From positions 1 to 7,298 of the forward strand of contig JAQUTB010000077.1 in assembly GCA_028709985.1 (NCBI GenBank): a stretch of DNA of 7,298 nucleotides. Direction: 5' to 3'. The translations under genes were made by a program, and so were the position numbers. The notes below the pieces were generated by a model. It did not search any database, had not been told where the DNA came from, and saw only the letters and a program-made list of their open reading frames with translations. Shown here piece after piece: positions 6,022 through 7,298 of the stretch. The number at the start of each line of letters is the position of its first letter. The first letter of the stretch is position 1. The DNA is from Dethiosulfovibrio sp. GTDB lineage: Bacteria > Synergistota > Synergistia > Synergistales > Dethiosulfovibrionaceae.

Positions 6022-7298
6022 CAGAGGCTTCCTCCCTGTCCTTTATAGGTATGTCCTGTGGCCTTGGCCAGAAGGCCTAGAAGACCGCTGAAAACGAAAA
6101 CCATGGCTATGAGCACTATGGAAAAAGCGCAGGCGTTGCCGAACTGGAGCTCGGTCATGCACTCCAGTATCCTGGTGGTCAGTAGAGACCAGCTGACGGA
6201 CACCAGAAAGATGGTGGCGCTTATGGCGGTCATAGAGTGGATGAACAGATACTTCATTCCCGCCAGCACCGCTGGGACCACCAGGGGAAAGGTGACCTTT
6301 CGGAAGGTGGTTATGGACGACGCCCCCAGGCTCATGGAGGCTTCCTCCATGGATCGGTCAATCTGGTGAAGGGAGGCTATCACCGCCCTTATGCCCGCCG
6401 AGTCGTAGCGAAATACGTAGGCTGCCACTAGTATAGCCATGGTACCGGTGAGCATAAAGGGCTTTCCGTTGAAGGCTATTACGTAGGCAATACCTACTAC
6501 CGTCCCGGGCAGGGCGTAGTTAAGGAGCGACACTATCTCCATAAGGCCGTTGCCGGGAAAGGGCTTCCTCTGAGTGATGTAGGCAATGGCCACAGCCAGG
6601 AGGGCCCCTATAGGTGTGGCGGTAAGGGCTATCATGAGGGTGTCCTTTATGGCCTTCTGGCCGTGGTCCATGACGTAGACGAAGTTCTCAAGTGTGAATG
6701 AGTTGTTTACCCCCCAGGCCTTTGTAAAAGCCCCGGCGACTATGAGAGAATAGAGAAAGAGGATAAAGGCTATCACAGCCCCGCAGAGGACCAGTATGGA
6801 CCACTCCGTTATCGGTCCCAGCCCCTTGGTCCTGGTCCTGGCCCCGGACTTTCCTGTGACGGTGACGTAGCTCTTTCTGGAGACCCAGAAACGCTGGAGC
6901 AAAAACACCGCTAAGGCTGGCACCAGCAGGACGAAGGACAGAGCCGCCCCTCCCCGAAGGTCGTATAGGCCTGTTATCTGGAGATATGCCTGGGTGGGCA
7001 GCACGGGAAACTGGTGTCCCGCCAGGACTAGAGGAGTGGCGAAGTCCGCCAAGGAGCAGGCAAAAAGGAGCAACATAGAGTTGGCTATCCCCGGCACCGA
7101 CAGAGGCAGAGTTACCGTCCGAAACACCTTAAAAGGCGATGCCCCCAGGCTTAAACCTGCGTCCTCCAGGTTAGGGTCTATACAGGAGAGCACCGCCGCT
7201 ATGGTCAAAAAGGCGACGGGGAAGTAGGTCAGAGACTCGGATATCCAGGTTCCCCAGAAGCCATAGAGGTTGAAGGCCTTTATCCCCAGCATCTTAAG
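6021..7298 (-). CDS. ABC transporter permease 2, fused double-domain FbpB type, 5'-truncated by the window edge
   Basis: The frame is open to the window edge (LK before the first visible Met at 7292), so the true start lies outside. 425 residues are visible, covering the end of the first membrane half and all of the second. Both EAA loops are present, numbered from the Met at 7292: EDAGLSLGASPFKVF...LPLSVPG (about 43-68) and EEASMSLGASSITTF...FPLVVP (about 316-340). The inter-half VTVTG linker (about 133-137) is also present. By alignment with permease 1 about 130 residues are missing. Roughly half the aligned residues match, including LPGTVVGIAYV and RILEC.TEL, so the two arose by gene duplication. 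It is co-transcribed with the ATPase through a one-base stop-start overlap. It most likely forms the importer's membrane channel, and a second binding protein may be encoded just upstream. Confidence 0.92.
   Translation of the reverse strand, partial: LKMLGIKAFNLYGFWGTWISESLTYFPVAFLTIAAVLSCIDPNLEDAGLSLGASPFKVFRTVTLPLSVPGIANSMLLLFACSLADFATPLVLAGHQFPVLPTQAYLQITGLYDLRGGAALSFVLLVPALAVFLLQRFWVSRKSYVTVTGKSGARTRTKGLGPITEWSILVLCGAVIAFILFLYSLIVAGAFTKAWGVNNSFTLENFVYVMDHGQKAIKDTLMIALTATPIGALLAVAIAYITQRKPFPGNGLMEIVSLLNYALPGTVVGIAYVIAFNGKPFMLTGTMAILVAAYVFRYDSAGIRAVIASLHQIDRSMEEASMSLGASSITTFRKVTFPLVVPAVLAGMKYLFIHSMTAISATIFLVSVSWSLLTTRILECMTELQFGNACAFSIVLIAMVFVFSGLLGLLAKATGHTYKGQGGSL
6030..6036 (-). promoter_or_regulatory. 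Shine-Dalgarno of the ATPase gene inside permease-2 codons
   Basis: GGGAGGA (minus strand, 6036 down to 6030) lies in the last codons of permease 2 and about eight to nine bases before the ATPase ATG at 6021. With the one-base TGATG stop-start overlap it fixes the start and suggests termination-reinitiation coupling. Confidence 0.7.

Noticed and set aside
6060..6077. Six-base inverted repeat GGCCTT...AAGGCC near the end of permease 2
   Set aside because: It is short, lies inside coding sequence made of GGCC-rich codons, has no T-run, and precedes a translationally coupled gene, so it is probably chance.

Overview
The window is compact, G+C-rich bacterial chromosome with almost no intergenic DNA. 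The only gap between genes is 87 bases (4858-4944). Arginine is often AGG and isoleucine often ATA, and the exported protein looks soluble with a Sec signal peptide, as expected of a diderm. I lean weakly towards an anaerobic, peptide- or amino-acid-using lineage such as Synergistota (Dethiosulfovibrio-like), but the sequence does not prove this. I see no mobile element, CRISPR array, tRNA or rRNA.

Left part, plus strand (1-2264): the 3' 95% or so of an aspartate kinase gene (lysC, start outside the window), followed by a class III PLP aminotransferase whose ATG overlaps the lysC stop by one base (TGATG). The lysC gene carries a well-placed internal ribosome-binding site and in-frame ATG (661). 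These would yield a separate 168-residue regulatory (beta) subunit, as known for Bacillus and Corynebacterium aspartokinases. The aminotransferase resembles ArgD but has Ser where the family has its 'switch' glutamate.

Right part, minus strand (7298 down to 2261): an ABC importer cluster in transcription order fused permease 2 (5' end outside the window), ATPase, periplasmic binding protein, fused permease 1. The permeases are paralogues about half identical by eye, and each already has both six-helix halves. So this is one ATPase with two full permeases. The binding protein is of the FbpA/AfuA (COG1840) type but has Phe-Phe where ferric-binding proteins have a Tyr-Tyr pair, so 'iron transporter' would be an unsafe label. 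The 87-base gap before the binding-protein gene holds a promoter-like pair, a 15-bp palindrome, short TATCCA repeats and an 8-bp complement to the Shine-Dalgarno sequence. Together these suggest the binding-protein/permease-1 pair is separately controlled.

The two gene groups converge at 2261-2264. Both final TAG codons are read from the same CTAG tetramer, which lies in the loop of a 17-position inverted repeat (2243-2282) built from the last codons of both genes. This is the most striking structure in the window and looks like a bidirectional 3'-end element placed entirely inside coding sequence.
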